DNA of 64,000 nucleotides from Vandiemenella viatica (GCA_031002005.1 CM061919.1:172901121-172965120), one strand, 5' to 3'; shown: positions 44,832-57,514, numbered from the stretch's first letter. A program made the numbers and translations. Notes: generated from the letters alone by a model not told the origin.

Positions 44832-46926
44832 TATAAGGCATACTAGATATTTACATTTGAGAAGCGGTCTCCCAGAGGCCCGTAGAGCATTGTTTAACTA
44901 TCGTTGACGGGTGCCTGAAACGGGTGCCAAACAAATAGAACGCTACTAGAAGCTCAAACAGGTAGCAGAGAAATGGCGAAAGCCCTTTTCAGTAGGCAGC
45001 AAGGAATGTAGCCGTCGAAACGACTTGAAGTCATAACAGAAAAAAGAGAATTATCGGAACTGTAACCTGCGGAATAAAGCCCTTAGGGTAGAGCCTCGTA
45101 GATTGCATCGCCAAACTCAAGCGTTCTATTTTCCTTCATTTAAATATGATGAATACGACTCTTGAGAAACTACAGAATCATATGGTTCCAATAAATTCCA
45201 TTTCCAATGTCCGGGGCGTAACATCTAGCTTACGGTATATAAGTAGCGATTAATAATAGCGGAAATGTATACACATACCTCCGTTAATAATAATCGCTAT
45301 AAGTTCCGTGTATTCAGTCGCCTAGGTATTTCACTTATTTCAGTGACCAAATACTTCGTCTCCATCTTCAGGTTAAGTGGTGACCAAGCTGGGAGGCCTG
45401 AACTTCATAGCACGTTCGATGTTGATTGACCTACGGTTTTGTTTTGTCCTTGTACGATGGAAAAGAAGAATAATTTTCTTTACGTCTGAAGTTCCCCAAA
45501 GTGCTATTTTTCGTTATGACATATTGCGAACACCGTTAACACGAATTCAGTTTGTTACTAAATATTATTCGTACCTTTCCTAGTCATGATTGGTTTTCTA
45601 TTTAAGGTCAGTTTTCATACTAGCTCTTCCTGTATGATTAGTTCACACTAATTTTGGAATTAATGAATAGCTAATACATGTGCAACAGGGTGCAAAATTT
45701 CTAGACGATCGACTGGGTGATAATTATTTCTTTCATGTTTTGGAATTTAATGTTCTTTCGACCTCTCATCTAACGTCATGGAGGGAAGCAAATTCTTTGC
45801 GAGACTATCGAACATTTTGTGTTTTTAATGTAAAAGCCTATTGTTGTCTGTCCTTCCGTCACAAACCTTCAGCAATTAATTGAAAGAAGTTAGACTCTTC
45901 AAATTTACAGATGCTATGTGTTTCGTATTTAAAATTTTGTAAAATTATATTCTATGGTGTTTTCGCCTAAAGTGACTGAAACAAATTTCTATCTTAGCGT
46001 GCGAGATATACATGCTTAGAGTTCGAAAAGCAGAGAACTTAGTCCTCTACTGTTATATGTGTTTACCATTTGGAAATTAAGACGTAACCGACCATCAGGT
46101 TGTCGAGTTAGATCATTTTTGTTACAAAGTCTGTCAAAAAAAAAAAAAAAAAGGCTATTACTTAGAAACTTCAAATTTTTCCTCAGTTCGATTGCAACCG
46201 GTATTTAAACGACAAATACTAGAAACACTTTCATTCAATGTAAATTGTGAGCAAAGAAGTAACCAGTTTATTTGAAGCTGTTTGGTGATATATATATATA
46301 TTAAATGCTCTAATTTCAAAGTCGATTGCAAATTTTGTTGTGACTGAACAGTAGCGTTAGAAGTGTGCGGCAACGTGGCGCGGCGTTAGAGTGCCGTCGC
46401 GTCGGCCGGGGTCCCCCACCTAACCTCTAACCTGATACTGTGTCGGGTATTGGTTTTTATGCGAAGCGACTTCTCTCTAACCTACCACACGCGAGATATA
46501 TGTTTTCATCATTTGATTATGATACCCTAAATGCGCACTTTGTTATGCTTGCGAAGCGTGTATTTTTGCGGCTAAAATTATGACCATCCCATTATGGCAT
46601 GGAATATAGTAACGTATTCGCTGCCACTTTTTGGAAACTCTTAAAATGAACACCTGTACTTACTAGATCTTCAGAAACGTTTTCGTAACTGGCGCTGATC
46701 CAGTTTGCTGATGGGAATGTGGGGGGCCTTACCTCCCTGAATCCTGCACGAAGCGGCAGGAACCCCTTGACCTTTGCCTTCACAGTTTATACGCAAACTC
46801 ATGTCTCTTGGATGCTACATTAAAATACCGATTTTACTGAAATCTTGCTTATTTTGTGATAGTTAGTTTTCCTGAAGAAGTGTCAAAATATTAGCGCCCA
46901 TCATGTGCTGTAGCACTTTTTTTATT
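44832..46926. other. Non-coding sequence
   Basis: No gene recognised. Poly-A at 46138-46152, a short (TA)n near 46291, and a GC-rich island at 46372-46440 of unknown origin. Confidence 0.5.
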
Positions 46927-46934
46927 TTTAACAA

Positions 46935-47176
46935 TTTTTTTTTTTTAATCTGCTTTATGTCTCTCAACAGCGAGGTCTTTAGAGACGGGAAAGGATGGGG
47001 GCAAGGAATGGGAAGGGAATTCGGCCATGGCCTTTTTAAGGTAGCATCCCGGCATTTGCCTGGAGTGATTTGGGAAAGCATGGAAAACCCAAATGTGGAT
47101 GCCCGGACGGAGATCCGAACCGCCGTCCTCCCGAATGCGAGACCAGAACGCTATCCGTTACACCACCAAGCTCGGT
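46935..47176 (-). mobile_element. SINE-A copy 9 (subfamily 2), full length with TSD
   Basis: Minus-strand copy with the alternative 3' part, in which CTCTAAAGACCTC replaces the GTCGACGAGGC region. Flanked by TTTAACAA at 46927-46934 and 47177-47184. The head ends in ACCGAGCTTGGTGG. Confidence 0.85.
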
Positions 47177-47206
47177 TTTAACAAAATTGCTTTGCGTACG
47201 AGCTTA

Positions 47207-47417
47207 ACGCCTCCTTGACGTTTATGTCATTAGAGATGGGAGAACGATCGGGAAGGAATTATGTCATGGCGTTTTGTTGGAACCATCAGGGCATTCGCCT
47301 GGAATGGTTTAGAGAAGTAACGGAAAAAGCGAAATCTGGATGGCCGGTCGCTGATTCGAGCAGCCGTCCTCTGGAATGCCGGGCCCGAGCGCTATTGCTC
47401 GCACACCGGACTCGGTT
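47207..47417 (-). mobile_element. SINE-A copy 10, old
   Basis: Diverged minus-strand copy adjoining copy 9: head ACCGAGTCCGGTG, B box GGCTGCTCGAATC, central domain CAGGCGAATGCCC. No TSD seen. Confidence 0.7.
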
Positions 47418-47677
47418 TTTTCCATTATAAACAACTGTTAATGATAATTAAATAATTTTTACATTGTGCGGTAATCTATGGGGGATTATTTCAACACATA
47501 AATGTCTTTATGCAGATAAAAAAAATACGTATAACTTGCATTTCAGTCCACTGTTACATACTGCAATGTTATAATGAAAATTTGGAGGATTGTGTGTGTA
47601 CTTAGTATTTTATGTTTGTTTACATCGCTCAGCATTATTCTACACGTACTTATGTCTTCGTCATAATTACTGTGATT

Positions 47678-47700
47678 ATTATTATTATTATTATTATTAG
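47678..47700 (+). repeat. (ATT)n microsatellite
   Basis: Seven to eight uninterrupted ATT units. Confidence 0.9.
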
Positions 47701-47762
47701 GGAAAATTTCCTGCTGATACCAGAGGAATCGAAGATGTCGCGTGTTGGTTACCTGGCGAAAT

Positions 47763-48275
47763 CTTTTTTTTTTTCCCTTCTTATGGATTTACGCGTCGTC
47801 GACGCCTAAAGTCATTAGAGACGGGGTGGGACTGGGGACAAGGAATGGGAAGGAATTCGGTCATGGTCTTTTTGAAGGGACCGAGCGGGGCGGTGTAACG
47901 GTTAGCGTTCTCGCCTCGCATTCAGGAGGACGGCGGTTCGAATCCCCGTCCGGGCATCCAGATTTGGGTTTTCCATGGTTTCCCCAAATCACTCCAGGCA
48001 AATGCCGGGATGCTTCCTTCAAAAGGCCATGGCCGAATTCCTTCCCATTCCTTGCCCCCCATCGTTTCCCGTCTCTAAAGACCTCTATGTTAAAAAGAGA
48101 CGTAAAGCAGTTACCAAAAAAAAAAAAAAAATCTTTTTGAAGGAAGCATCTCGGCATTCGCCTCGAGTGATTTGGGGAAACCATGGAAAACCTAAATCTG
48201 GATACCCGGACAGGATTCGAACCCGCGTCCTCCCGAATGTGAGGTCAGAACGTTAACCGTTCACCCACCATCTTT
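47763..48275 (-). mobile_element. SINE-A copy 11 on minus strand, split by a plus-strand SINE
   Basis: 3' half 47763-47878 (poly-T, CGTCGTCGACGCCTAAAG, GGAATGGGAAGGAATTCGG); 5' half 48144-48275 (GGAAGCATC to TTAACCGTTCACCCACC). The halves join at the 12 bases duplicated around copy 12. Confidence 0.9.
47879..48131 (+). mobile_element. SINE-A copy 12 (subfamily 2), nested in copy 11
   Basis: Complete plus-strand copy: GACCGAGCGGGGCGGTGTAA head, B box GCGGTTCGAATCCCC, AAAGACCTCTATG and GAGACGTAAAGCAGTTACC, A15 tail. Target duplication TCTTTTTGAAGG at 47867-47878 and 48132-48143. Confidence 0.94.
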
Positions 48276-49060
48276 GTCTTAAGCTGAAGTTCTGGACCAC
48301 ACAAACTTTGTTGATGATTACCGTCCAAAAAATCTGTCAGGATGTTCGGTTTATCATCAAGCTGCAGATGAAGTGTGATAACATATCTCATCATTAATTT
48401 ATGTTTAGGCCACGACTTTCGCAATTATTTGGTTTGGATAATTAACTTGAGTTTAAATCAGTTAGCCAAGAGTTTGGTGTCCCTAGAAAATTGTGGATAC
48501 AACTGCATTCATTTCTTGATATTAGCACTGAACCGTTGTTGCAATGGCTCATTAAGAGAAGTATTAACCAATTTCAACGATGTTTCTGTGTAAAACGACC
48601 CCCCCCCCCCCCAGTGCAATGATAATGTATAACCAGACGGTAATACTGTACTTCACTTTCACCCACGAAGATTCGATGAAATTCCGAATGATATTAATTT
48701 TCTTGGCACCGCGATAATGCCACTTTTTGTAAACGTAACTTCAGTCCTATTAATAACGAAGGAAAAACGTTGCGAATAATCCAAATGGTTAGTGTGCTGA
48801 TAATGACCGTGGTTGGAAAATTCTGTTTTCATTCATTCCGAAAAAAAGCAATTCAAGGAAATGTGGGGTGAAGCTTAGGTAACATAAAAAGTGACCATAT
48901 ACTTTTCCTTCTTGAACCGCAATCTCTGATCTCTGTTGCTCACCATGTCAATTGCGAGTACAGATCTGAACTTACGTATCGTCTCGTTTATCGATTTCGT
49001 CTAGTGGGAGAGTCACCGCACCACCAGCGAATGATCTTAAAGTGGAAGCTCATCAGATGA
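48276..49060. other. Non-coding sequence
   Basis: No gene recognised; a C run at 48600-48612. Confidence 0.5.
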
Positions 49061-49099
49061 TCAAACATGAGTAACAGATTTTCCAGCAGCAGTGTGGAG

Positions 49100-49300
49100 G
49101 GTTTATTTATTTGTTGGCCGGTAGGCCGGCACATTTGGAGGCGGACGATGCGGTGGACGACCGCCGAGGTGCGGCAGACTGGACTGGACTGGACTGGCAG
49201 CCGTGCCGGTGGGTCAGGCGGGCTAGCCTCGCGCCGGGCGCCAAGCCTCGCCTCGTCTGATCAATATCTGCTGGCTGCACTCACCGCTCTGCCACCATAC
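49100..49300. other. GC- and CpG-rich island
   Basis: About 200 bases much richer in G, C and CpG than the AT-rich flanks. They include a short GGACT tandem (TGGACTGGACTGGACTGG) and end in (CA)n near 49304. It could be a promoter-type island or a foreign repeat. An open frame across it has no recognisable domain. Confidence 0.5.
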
Positions 49301-49899
49301 CGCACACACACACACTAGCCACTCACACACAACTTGGTTCGTTTTTCTAGTGGGTTCATCAGTAGCGGTCGTCATTTCGAATGTCGATCCTTGATGACTT
49401 GCTTTGAAGACTACCGGCAAGCGAAGAAGCCAAACGTCTTGACTGGGATCGATCCAGCATGCCGCCGTCCGGAACGCAGTACATAGTTTTTAACAGAATG
49501 ACGTGAGTGATAACAGAAAACGGAAATAGCATTTCTCACTCCTAATTATATCTCTGGAATCCTTCCATCGTATTCGATAACACTAATCGTATTTCAGCCG
49601 CAAATGTGCGATCGTTTACATTACAGTCTTCGAAGACTTTATTCTCAGTGACTTCTGTAGGGAAATTGTTGTCATCCATGCCGCGTCCGCAAAGACGTAC
49701 GTCGTTAAACAGGATTATTCAAAAAGGAGGAGAAGATTTTGCGTTTTTATTTCTCGCAAATTATAAAAGATACAAATACGTTCCACACACCACTGGATAG
49801 AGGAAGGTTCAATGACTGTAACTCCAGCCTATTAGTTCCTGTCACTGTGAGGTACAAAACTAACTGAATGAAACAATTCCAGAACGACGGATTGGAAGA

Positions 49900-50140
49900 G
49901 ATAGGTAAGAGAATCTTGTTCATCATCTGTGGCCTCCCAGGTCACAAGATCTTACCGCCGATTTTTATCTGTAGGGATACGCAAAAGATACTGTATACTT
50001 AGCACCTATGCCGGCTGCTCTTCAACAGCTGCGTAGTCGAATTGTTTCGGCTATGAATTCGACAACTAGGGACGACTTACTGCGTGTATGGCAAGAAATA
50101 GACAACCGTTTTGATGTTTGTAGCACAATAAATTGGTGCT
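49900..50140 (+). pseudogene. Tc1/mariner-type transposase C-terminal relic
   Basis: WPPRSQDLTADFYL, a stop, GYAKDTVYLAPMPAALQQL and LRVWQEIDNRFDVC reproduce the terminal part of a common insect Tc1/mariner-group transposase (WPPRSPDL...F.WG..K, then the C-terminal helix). It contains stops; the upstream half is not recognisable. Confidence 0.7.
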
Positions 50141-50313
50141 TATGTAGAACATATACAGTAAAAACTTCGAAACTTCTTCTATCCATTGAGGTATTTGTAT
50201 CTTTTACAGTTTGTGAGGAATAAAACTGCATCATCTGCTCATTCCTTTTGAATAATCCTATGCTTACAGAATGTGATGACGTCGGAAATAGTCTGTCCAC
50301 AACTGCATTACGT

Positions 50314-51313
50314 NNNNNNNNNNNNNNNNNNNNNNNNNNNNNNNNNNNNNNNNNNNNNNNNNNNNNNNNNNNNNNNNNNNNNNNNNNNNNNNNNNNNNNN
50401 NNNNNNNNNNNNNNNNNNNNNNNNNNNNNNNNNNNNNNNNNNNNNNNNNNNNNNNNNNNNNNNNNNNNNNNNNNNNNNNNNNNNNNNNNNNNNNNNNNNN
50501 NNNNNNNNNNNNNNNNNNNNNNNNNNNNNNNNNNNNNNNNNNNNNNNNNNNNNNNNNNNNNNNNNNNNNNNNNNNNNNNNNNNNNNNNNNNNNNNNNNNN
50601 NNNNNNNNNNNNNNNNNNNNNNNNNNNNNNNNNNNNNNNNNNNNNNNNNNNNNNNNNNNNNNNNNNNNNNNNNNNNNNNNNNNNNNNNNNNNNNNNNNNN
50701 NNNNNNNNNNNNNNNNNNNNNNNNNNNNNNNNNNNNNNNNNNNNNNNNNNNNNNNNNNNNNNNNNNNNNNNNNNNNNNNNNNNNNNNNNNNNNNNNNNNN
50801 NNNNNNNNNNNNNNNNNNNNNNNNNNNNNNNNNNNNNNNNNNNNNNNNNNNNNNNNNNNNNNNNNNNNNNNNNNNNNNNNNNNNNNNNNNNNNNNNNNNN
50901 NNNNNNNNNNNNNNNNNNNNNNNNNNNNNNNNNNNNNNNNNNNNNNNNNNNNNNNNNNNNNNNNNNNNNNNNNNNNNNNNNNNNNNNNNNNNNNNNNNNN
51001 NNNNNNNNNNNNNNNNNNNNNNNNNNNNNNNNNNNNNNNNNNNNNNNNNNNNNNNNNNNNNNNNNNNNNNNNNNNNNNNNNNNNNNNNNNNNNNNNNNNN
51101 NNNNNNNNNNNNNNNNNNNNNNNNNNNNNNNNNNNNNNNNNNNNNNNNNNNNNNNNNNNNNNNNNNNNNNNNNNNNNNNNNNNNNNNNNNNNNNNNNNNN
51201 NNNNNNNNNNNNNNNNNNNNNNNNNNNNNNNNNNNNNNNNNNNNNNNNNNNNNNNNNNNNNNNNNNNNNNNNNNNNNNNNNNNNNNNNNNNNNNNNNNNN
51301 NNNNNNNNNNNNN
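50314..51313. other. Assembly gap, exactly 1,000 N
   Basis: Placeholder length. Open frames across it are artefacts. Transposase relics in opposite orientations lie on its two sides. Confidence 0.98.
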
Positions 51314-51315
51314 CG

Positions 51316-51560
51316 GCCGCACATTCAGTAGAAGGATGATCTTTCCAAACCTTTCGACAAACTAAGCTTTTAATTATTCCTTGTACTGCAGTATGTCATA
51401 CAAATTTTGTAGCAATATCAATCACAGAGATACATCTGTCTTCCCTAATGATCGTATCAACTCTTTCCTTGTAACATTCTGAGCAGGCAGTTCGAGGCCG
51501 TCCGCTACGAGGCTCATCTTAAATACTCGTGTTCCCATCTTTCACCCATCTAACACTGCT
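51316..51560 (-). pseudogene. Mariner transposase N-terminal relic
   Basis: On the minus strand RWVKDGNTS, then DEPRSGRPRTACSE, KERVDTIIREDRCISVIDIATKF and a further HTH-like stretch match the paired helix-turn-helix and linker (DEPRSGRP) of mariner transposases. It is interrupted by stops and runs toward the assembly gap. Confidence 0.7.
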
Positions 51561-51929
51561 GGCGCACATGCAGACACGAAGTCTGAGGTGAATTTCAGTA
51601 GTTATTATTATTATTTTTTTTTTTTTACCTTAACAAGGAATTCAATGACGGCACGTTGTCGAAATGAAACACTGCTGTCGCAATTTTTATTATGTTGCCT
51701 GTGGTCATGGGATAGCATCAAACAACGTCACAACCTAACAGTGTGATTAAGACCCTGGTATCATTTAGATAGAGTATTGAAATTTTTATGATTTAGTATT
51801 GGTTGCTCACGACTTTCAGTATCCCTCTCATAGTTCGTTTTTTTTGTCGCAGCATTCTTTCCAATACACAGTGCAGCGATAGTGATCTTTTATATTCTTT
51901 TGGCTTTACGACTAGTGTTTGATATAAGG

Positions 51930-52062
51930 CCCGGGATACGATACTGGGCAACGAATGGGAATAAAAATCAGCCATGACCTTTTGATAGTGTCATTCGAGC
52001 ACGCACTTACCTGAAGTGCTCTTTGGAAATCACAGAATACCGAAATCTGAATGGTCAGATCA
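51930..52062 (-). mobile_element. SINE-A relic
   Basis: Order and motifs of the SINE-A 3' half on the minus strand: GGGCAACGAATGGGAAT, CAGCCATGACCTTTTG, CCTGAAGTGCTCTTTGG. Low identity. Confidence 0.5.
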
Positions 52063-53146
52063 GGGATTTTGCTTAATGGTGGCAGGAAACAAAGCCAATA
52101 GTACACGCAGATTTTGTTTTTCCTCCAACAGCTGTTTGTTGCGAAGTCACACCGCCCGCGTTTCATCCATTGCTCTAATAGTTTCGCTTAGCGGAATTAA
52201 GCCTCTCATTTCACATCGTACTGTCCACGCAACAGCCCGAACTGCCTCTGCCTGCCTCAGTATGTCCGGCTCCTTCGATTCTGTAAATGTTTACAATTTG
52301 TTGCAAGTCCACTTTACTTGCTACTCCATATTCTGGTCGCCTTAGTAAGTTTATTGAACGCTTTTCTTTGTTATTCACTGGAGGGCAAGACCATCTTCCT
52401 TCAAGTGCGCCATGAATACGAGTTATAGATCACTGGAGGCCGAGTGGACAGCAAGTAATTCCATTCAGTACTAATGTACGGTGTAGGTTTCTAGCAAAAA
52501 GACAAACAACGAAGCACTGAAGAGAACAAGTCGATAACTTTATAACGACACAAAATGCATTACTTTACCCGGATATTGATAGTTACAGTTCTTGTGGCAA
52601 TTATAATGGTTATAAAATTTTGTTATCCGAGAACTGCACTGCTACACTGAAATTTTGAACAATATTCCCATTTTCTTCTATTACGGCATACCGATCGCCC
52701 AGAACTATTAGATCTTATATTCTTAATCAACTCTCCGGTTTTGCCATAAATAATATTTGTTTTTGTTTTACTATTACGATCAAGTGAATCTGATTTATTT
52801 TTTAATTCGACGAAAATAATTCTGTCAAACTGATCACACAATAACTCACCCATTTTTCTTTCTCTCTCTCTTGTTTCCCCGCAAATCCCATTCCAGCAGC
52901 CCAGCTACTAGTTTCTTGAGCGTTAATTTACTTTTTTTTTCATTTTCATTTTTGCCAAGTATGCACCACCTGGTTTTTAACTCTGGCGACCTTTCTTCTT
53001 AGACCAGTATTCCTTCATACTTGCACTGTCGTCTTTTCTCTGTTGGGTCCATTTCATCCCAGATCCGTGGTGCAGAGATTTGGCTGTTAGATATTCGAGA
53101 AAATTGTATGCTTTAATCAACATTCTGTACTTATCCCCGTTTTAAA
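52063..53146. other. Non-coding sequence
   Basis: No gene recognised. Confidence 0.5.
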
Positions 53147-53401
53147 TCATATTGGGATCAATTTCCAGTTGTTAGAGATCTTTTCTGACAAGCCTCGTCC
53201 ACTTTGCGTTTGTCGCTTTCCCGCTAGAGATGACGTTGAAGATTTTGGAGGTGTGTCTCTGTTCATCTGAACTATGTAACCATAGAAGATTAATCTCCTC
53301 TTTCTCATAGCTGTTAATGCTCTCCAGTTGTTGGTATAGGTCCTAATCGTGCCCAATTCTTTGAATTCTGAATGGCGGTGAAGAAGACATAGTACTTCCA
53401 A
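53147..53401 (-). pseudogene. Non-LTR retrotransposon 3' relic
   Basis: ALTAMRKRRLIFYGYIVQMN followed by a diverged KK/RR-rich end resembles the C-terminal tail (RRKRRL.FYGH..RM) of endonuclease/reverse transcriptase proteins of insect non-LTR elements. No RT motif is retained. Confidence 0.5.
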
Positions 53402-53812
53402 CGATGTAGAGCCAGGGTATCGTCCACACGGGCGGCGAAGTTACCTCGCACCCCGTGACGTTCTTGAAATGCTAAGTGAGAACTATCTCGAGATTGCAAA
53501 TTATGTTTGGTACTGAGAAAAAAATTGAATGGGTAAACGACATTATTTCGGCGAGCGAGGCTGTGGGAGAATTCCATACATTGTTCTCCAAACTGTTCTG
53601 ATGATCATCAGCCAGTGAGTGAGTATAACAAAATCTGTATGTATAACATCCAAACTAAGAACAGAAACGAAACAAAATTTCGTATGTTTGCTAAGATTGC
53701 TGATATCTATGTATAATAGAAATTTGAGGCATGTAACATCAATAACACCAAAGAAACTGAGGTACAAAAATGGCCCGAATCTCTTCGAGGAAAGGGTTGG
53801 CAATGCCACAAC

Positions 53813-54145
53813 TAGATTGTAGCGATAGCGAGAAGTCATACCTCCCCGAGGTTATTGGCATTTGTAATGGACAGCATTTACCAAAATCTTGCTTCAAAGA
53901 CCATTCCGGCAAACACGTTAATATTGGACTGTGAAGACTTGAAAATGATAGAACCTAAGAGCTAATAGGGAGGGTTACAACATTAACCTTAAGACAACGG
54001 CATATTTAGATTGTAACGATAGCGAGGAATCATTCATCCACTGGGTTGTTGGCATTTATAATGGGTGGCAATAACCGAAATCTTGGTCCAAAGAGCTCTC
54101 CGATAAACACATTAATAGTGGACTGTGTAAACTTAATGATTAGTG
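53813..54145 (+). repeat. Old direct duplication, ~194-bp offset
   Basis: GATTGTAGCGATAGCGAG (53815) recurs as GATTGTAACGATAGCGAG (54009). Similarity continues for about 130 bases (GTTATTGGCATTTGTAATGG versus GTTGTTGGCATTTATAATGG; AACACGTTAATATTGGACTG versus AACACATTAATAGTGGACTG). Confidence 0.8.
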
Positions 54146-56689
54146 TTGTGGCCGAAGAGTTCCCAAAAGTTATTTTTTTCCTGCTTGTGCTCGACGCTAG
54201 ACCCTTGAGACGATCGTGGACAAAAAACTTGAAGGAATTCGACAGTCGCCTTTATTAATAAATGCATAGAAAAACTAAACTTGGATGACCGAATCTGAGA
54301 TCGAATACCAGGTTCTATCGTAACAGATCATCCGCCAAGATACAAATAATGCGAAAATCAGCGAAGTAATCCACTAGGAATCTAAGATGCGGAAATAAAA
54401 CTGGTATTACGATTATTCGAAGAGTTTCACACCATCGTTCTAGATTGGCTACATCGATGTTTTGTTTCTATCTCTAGAAGATCATTTGCAATACGCACGA
54501 TCAGGAGAATATAAAATTGTGAATCGATGTATACCTTTTCGCATTGAGTTATTTCTTTAACGCAATATTCACCTGTTGTAGATGCTTGGATATCCCATCA
54601 ACTACTTTTAAACGCATCCCAAGTTCACGTTCTGTAACATTTTCCGTTTATAAATGTCTTCGATTAACAGTCTAGATAGCTTTTTAAATTGTCTTACTTT
54701 CTTCTTTGGAAAGTCACTACTGCCGCAGGAGGTATAGATCATCATTCTCCCGCTTATCAGCAAATCATGGAAGCGAAATCTGGCTAGTCGGGTCAAAATT
54801 CAAATCTCGGGAGGGTACGATACCTCTCCGCGGTCAGCTTAACACTCAATTTCATACAACAATCCCACATGGGAGTCGGAGCGCCCCAGTTACGTAAAGG
54901 TCGCTCCTTGTACGTAACCAGATGCGTATGCTAAGTGCTCCGACAACCAGTAAGCACTCCAGGAATAGTAGGGCTAATGACACGGTCAATAAGTTTCCTC
55001 GAAAACAGAAATCAACTTGTTTACGGCGATCTGGTCAACAGGCTTCAGTGCCTGGCGCAAACAGGTCTGGGCAAATGTACCCGTCGTCACAAATGTAAGT
55101 CACTGCCAAAGCAGCAATTAAAATGATGCACCCTAATAACCTTCGCCAGGCTACAAACGTTATCAACTTGAATTGTTTTTATGCTCCACACATGTATAAT
55201 CTAATCACCAATGTCAGTAACGTTTTTTAACAGCTTTATGGATCTTCTACATCGATTATTGTGAAGGAACGGAAAGAAATTAATGGCCTGTAATTAATGA
55301 AGATCCCTATACACTTACTCAGATTGATATAAAAAATCAAATTATGCCTCACCATCTCTTACCACGCCTGCCAAGTACCGATCACTATTTTACAACAGCA
55401 CAATATACGAGTATTTATAACAAGATTTGTAACGTAAGCGCAGGGGGGGGGGGGAATCTGCCAACTGTTGACAGCTGCAGGTATTCGGTTGTCAATTTCT
55501 TAATTGGTTAGAAGATAGACATTCGGGAACTTACTGCCGGTATTGGACCTCGCAGCTTGAAAATTAAACTGCTTCGTGGTACCGACCCACCAAATTGACA
55601 TTCATCGTCAGATCCGTGGATGCAGATTGCATCACTTTATCCAAGGCCACAGAAACTAGACTCAAAGAGTAATCGGCATAACGCCTCTCTATACAGTATT
55701 GCCATTTCGGTAACATTCATAGTTTACCCGAAACAAAAAGAATATCCGTCAAATGATTTAGTAGACTTTTGGTATTAATTCCATTCTGTCCCCCAAAACG
55801 AGGAGACGGATGTTTGTAAGAACGCTCTAAATGGTAAGTCCTTGCGAAGCAGACCACAGGGTCGGCAGTAAACAATCTGAAAATTTATGAGCAGAATAAA
55901 TGTCCTTGAATACTGTCGGCACTGTTAGAATAGACGAAAAGTCAACTGAAATCGGACGTGCAGAAGTAAATCTTTTATGTAACACTCCAAAAACTACGCT
56001 GATCCGAAACCTTGGGAAAGGACTTCACTTGCATTCTATACGAATAACAACTTATTTTCTTACCGATACGTTTAGAATTTTTCTAGTCAGTATTAAAAAT
56101 AATACATTCTACTAATCTGAATTATGGTTTCGGGAATTCAATGCACTAACAACAGATGCCGATAGTATCAGCAAACCATGAATTTTATAAAGATTTCGTG
56201 ACCATCAGTCTACAATTATGTTTGCTGCAATGTTCTATTCCTTTGTCATTACAACAATATTTTACCAAAAACGTTTAAATGTGTAGAGGGCAAAAGATGG
56301 GTAAATGAAAGGGTGGGGGAAGGGTGTGAAGGGAAATTGCCACCGGAGCGTACGCTCCATCGCAATTAAAAATCTACACCAGCCCGGAGAAAATCCCAGA
56401 CAGCCCTCTCATTATCATGAACTTCTCAAAGTACAGAATAGATCTTGCTGCAATCAACAGACAAAAGGTCACTGAAATATCACTGAAAAATTTTTCCAAG
56501 AACGAAACAAATTGGCCAGAATTACAATACGTCGTTTCAGGATGCGGTAGCAGTGCGAACGAAAATCTAATTTGTCGGCCACAGTAACTGGTTCTAAGCA
56601 GTTTTCCTTGCTTTCAACGTAAACTCTCCTGCACCTGACACTTTTAAAACAATGAAGCACTGAAATCTACACAGACAGCTGGCTTTCTA
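54146..56689. other. Non-coding sequence
   Basis: No gene recognised; a G run at 55443-55453. Possible very old SINE pieces near 54230-54330. Confidence 0.5.
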
Positions 56690-57514
56690 TTTTCGTTTTT
56701 TGCTGTCATCAGTCTCTTGACTGGTTTGATGCAATCCTCCATCCCTTCCTATCTTGCGCTAGCCTTTTCATCTCAACATACCCCTTACAACCCACGTCCT
56801 CAATTATCTGCTTCATATATTCTAATCTCTACAGTTCTTACCTTCGACTGTTCCCTCCACTAGCAAATTAACCAATCCTACATGTCTCAAAATATGACCT
56901 ACCATCCTGTCTCTTCTTTCTGTAAGACTTCCACAAACTTCTTTCCTCGTCCATCATTTCCAAAACTCGTTCGTTTCGTACTTTATCCGTCCACTTAATT
57001 TTTAGCATCCTGCTATAGCACCACATTTCAAATGCTTCAATTTTCCTTCTCTGGTATTCCTAATGTCATTGTTTCGCTGCCATAAAGTGCGGAGCTCCAC
57101 ACATAATTTAAAAAAGTTCTTTCCGAGTCCTAGAACAATATCTGAAACTAAAGATTTCTCTTTTTCATGAAGGCTCTTTTCGCTACTGCTATTCTGCTTT
57201 TAACATCATTCCTGCTTCGGCCAACAGTTGAAATTTTACTTTCTAAGCAGCAAAATGAACCCTATTTTTATATTTAATCTACTAGTATTGGTATCATTTC
57301 TGCCACATTTCATCACTTTTGCCTTGCTTTGGTTTATATTTAGTCCAAACTCTTCATTCAGTATTCTGTTCTTGATATTCAGTAACTTCTCAATATCCTC
57401 AACCTGTTCTGCTAACACAATGTCATCAGCTAAACGTAGCAGACTGATTTTTTTCCCCCTTGAACTAAGAATGTTCATATCTCCTCTTGTTAGTACATTT
57501 AAGTGATTCAGCAA
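56690..57514 (-). pseudogene. Non-LTR retrotransposon reverse transcriptase relic, 5'-truncated
   Basis: The minus strand gives LLRLADDIVLAEQVEDIEKL (LADD in place of the catalytic FADD), LNEEFGLNINQSKAKVM and, further on in shifted frames, KIKWTDKVRNERVLEMMDEE and MVGHILRH-like pieces. These are the end of the RT palm, the thumb and the C-terminal tail of an insect non-LTR element. Frameshifts throughout; the endonuclease and most of RT are missing. Confidence 0.8.

Noticed and set aside
46372..46440. GC-rich GGCGCGGCGTTAGAGTG patch as a tRNA or SINE.
   Set aside because: No A/B boxes and no repeat partner seen in the window.
50248..51339. Long open frames over 50248-51339 in several frames.
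   Set aside because: Produced by the 1,000-N gap.
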